Assembly: GCA_037176885.1 (NCBI GenBank)
Contig: JAWWNJ010000102.1
Coordinates: 186,001-250,000, forward strand
DNA: 64,000 nt
Source: Favolaschia claudopus
Taxonomy: Eukaryota > Basidiomycota > Agaricomycetes > Agaricales > Mycenaceae
Direction of reading: 5' to 3'
The position numbers were made by a program, and so were the translations under genes. Numbering within the stretch: position 1 is the first letter of the stretch; each line of letters begins with the position of its first letter. This document shows, one piece after another, positions 61,854-64,000 of the stretch. The notes beneath the pieces are model-generated. The model saw only the letters and a program-made list of their open reading frames with translations. It did not search any database and had not been told where the DNA came from.

Positions 61854-63618
61854 CGTGAACGCGATGAAAGCAATAGAGAAAAACGAGATTCACGGTACAC
61901 GTTTTCCAAGTCAACGTCCTTGGTTAGCTCGGGTGTATCATCGGTCTGCAGTAAAATACTGTTTAAGTGGCCCTCTCGGAGATCAACTATTACAAACCAA
62001 GGAGGAAAGGCTACTCGCAGGACTGAGAGCCATCGGTCCACACAAAGTGCAGACGTTGTTAGTCACGTGGTGCCCCAGTAACCAATCTGCGTCAAAAGTA
62101 CGGCTCGATACTGATGGCGGTGGTATATACCGGTATCCAGATACCGGCGGAGTTTGAATTCCCGGCCCGCCGGTCCCTGCGCTCCGGCCGCTGAACAACG
62201 GCGCTGAACAGCGGGCAGAATAATTGCAGGGCCTTGTAGACCACACCACACACTGTATCAGCCCATGTTGAAGAGGTATACTCCACTTGTCTCAGTCTAT
62301 GTTTTCATCCGGAGCTTTTCAACCAATGCAAAAAGGGTGAATATTAATTATAATGCAGAGCTTTGGCTCGGAGCATCGACACAAAATTCCGCATGTCAAT
62401 CTTATTCAAAGCGCTAGCACCACTATGGAGCCGTGTTTGCGCAAGCCAGCATTTGTTGAGGCCGCCAAAGTTGCTCAAATGGCTCCAAAACAGGGAATAA
62501 GTATATATGCTGGGGAAATCATGCCAAACACTCATCGCAGTTCAAATCACGGAACTAGGGGCCTCCTCAAATTATTTTCGGACTCTAGTACAACAACTAT
62601 GAACTCCCAAGTGATTAAATTAACCATCCACGGAGACTGAGAATGGAAACCCCGCACCTACTATAATGTTGTGACACAGATTGACTCGGAAGCAGCTTCG
62701 AAACAATACCAAGTTTAAGTTGAGAAGAGTGGAGATATTGACATAGCCAGAACATACACCGCAGCATTCACTGATTATGGCTTGCATAGATTGTAGGTCT
62801 GGACAAAGCAAAATGAGTTGATCATTGGGAGTTTGAAGATTTGAAGCAATGATTGAGGTCTTGAATTTAGTCGACTGGAAGCAAGCTGCAAGGACAGGAA
62901 GCCGAGACGCCGAGAATCATAGTGGAGAATATATTTGAGTGAGTGCGGTGATACGAGTTCAAGTTAAACTTGAGTTTAGACACGGGTTTAATGAGGAGGT
63001 ATGCTGCTCCTGCCCAGTCTTCTGGCTGAGGGATAGGAAAATCAGTCAGAGGAAAGCAATCTCGAAAGAGGTAACCAACAAGAGGCAAAACAGAATCAGA
63101 GGCTTGAAATTGAAGTCGATTCGGATTGTTCGGACAGGGCCAAATTCGGAGCAAAGATCCGTGATTGTGCCCTGCCGCGTCGGATCGTGCATTTCAAACT
63201 CCGTCAGTATGTTGCCGGGAAGGAAGAAAAGCTGAAAAGAAACTCACCACTGGCTAGATACAAGGGCCTTCCGAGATAAGAAATTTCCTTATATAGAAGG
63301 GGGGGAGGGGGGGTCCTAAGGGCCTCGAGAAAAAACTTTCATATGATTTTTTGTAACTCGGTTCTGAGGGTAATCTCGGCTCCAGATCTTTTCGGGCTGA
63401 TGGCCGGGGCACTGTGATCATAAGATCACAGTACACCATCACCCCTCTCTGGTGCATTTTGACCGCGGGGACTGCGCTCAGTAACATTTGTCACAAACAT
63501 AACACTTGTAACACCTGTGACCCACTGCAAGTAAACAGCTCATACGACCAATCTCAGAGCAGAATGTAGTGCAAAAGTGTTCCTTCAGTCAATGATAACC
63601 AGCCTGACATTCTGACAT
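61854..63618. other. Gene-poor interval upstream of the GTPase gene
   Basis: The minus-strand frame at 62041-61850 may be part of the GTPase leader exon. A G-rich tract (AGAAGGGGGGAGGGGGGG-like) lies near 63296-63315. A hairpin ACTGTGATC/GATCACAGT lies at 63411-63432. TGTCAC/GTGACA words cluster at 63490-63520. No gene with recognised product. Confidence 0.4.
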
Positions 63619-63720
63619 TAGAGAGTTTGCGGTGAGCCGCCAGAAGCCATCTGGCGGCTCTAATGGCATGCGGATTGGAGCAGCTATGCAGTCTGGCGGG
63701 GTCGTTTGGCGGCTGGTAAG
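63619..63720. repeat. Degenerate MITE of the TAGAGA family
   Basis: TAGAGAGTTTGCGGTGAG resembles the TIR start of 44930-45128 (TAGAGACTTTGCGGT). It is followed by a perfect hairpin of GAGCCGCCAGA with TCTGGCGGCTC and then further GGCGG repeats. No intact second end was identified. Confidence 0.55.
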
Positions 63721-64000
63721 ACTGGTTTAAATTTGATTTTGCGAGGCTATTCTTAGTACTTAGGCATCTATATATTGAACCATACACACACGAAGAAAAT
63801 TGGACCCGAAAATCTGACGCTATCGCACATTCGAGCCGCAGACTTCGGTTGACGCTGGAAATTGCTTCACTTAAAACAATTATGCACGTTACACTAACTC
63901 GGCAAAAAAAATGTCCGATTGATTTCTGGCCTGTATTTCGATGATTACTGCCCACTTTGACTTCAAACAACTTGTAGTTGTGTTCATAGGATCCAGATGC

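Overview
The window looks like a transposon-dense accessory region of a mushroom-forming fungus (Basidiomycota, probably Agaricomycetes). The evidence is the gene families present: DUF6589-like, integrase-core, KOW-repeat and RecQ/SAP helicase proteins, a dynamin-like GTPase, and Ty3, Ty1 and DIRS retroelements. The introns are about 40-60 nt with GT-AG ends, one GC-AG intron, and a CTAAC-like branch site. There is no bacterial signature, no CRISPR array and no convincing tRNA or rRNA gene. Family names were assigned from motif recognition by eye; no database search was run.

Layout. 1-1563: gene-poor, with a small MITE and the 3' end of an interrupted minus-strand gene. 1564-11720: a complete young Ty3/gypsy chromovirus-like element with 265-bp LTRs that look identical, a perfect 5-bp target duplication ATCTG, gag, pol, and an extra C-terminal ORF with its own promoter-like sequence. 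11721-13966: the rest of the interrupted gene, repeats and one unassigned ORF. 13967-19102: a Ty1/copia element whose single polyprotein frame is broken near the IN-RT junction, followed by a 42-bp-TIR MITE and a fragment of another copia LTR. 19559-22329: no genes, dispersed repeats. 22330-23969: truncated RecQ-like helicase with a SAP domain. 24053-27604: DUF6589-type gene on the minus strand, split by a TA-flanked MITE. 28336-32812: two more MITEs in gene-poor DNA. 34535-35622: a zinc-knuckle ORF and a compact gene with a possible PD-(D/E)XK core. 36391-39240: a LINE-like ORF1 relic holding three nonautonomous DNA elements whose in-silico removal restores the frame at each site. 40961-45275: a small intron-containing gene convergent with a multi-exon KOW (SPT5-like) gene. 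46134-49655: decayed minus-strand Ty3 element with a mutated RT active site (YLNN). 50381-52648: seven-exon integrase-core gene with an intact D-D-E set. 53770-57725: decayed minus-strand DIRS-like element. 58390-61853: multi-exon dynamin-like GTPase gene on the minus strand.

How it works together. This is not a metabolic cluster. Most DNA is mobile, in several layers: a very young Ty3 element, a fairly young copia, older decayed Ty3, DIRS and LINE copies, and many short TIR elements inserted into all of them. Host-like genes that may still work are the KOW gene, its convergent neighbour, the integrase-core gene, the GTPase and the PD-(D/E)XK-like gene. The most notable features are the extra promoter-bearing ORF in the young Ty3 element, a roughly 75-residue module repeated four times across its gag-pol frame boundary, and the LINE relic that records three insertions.
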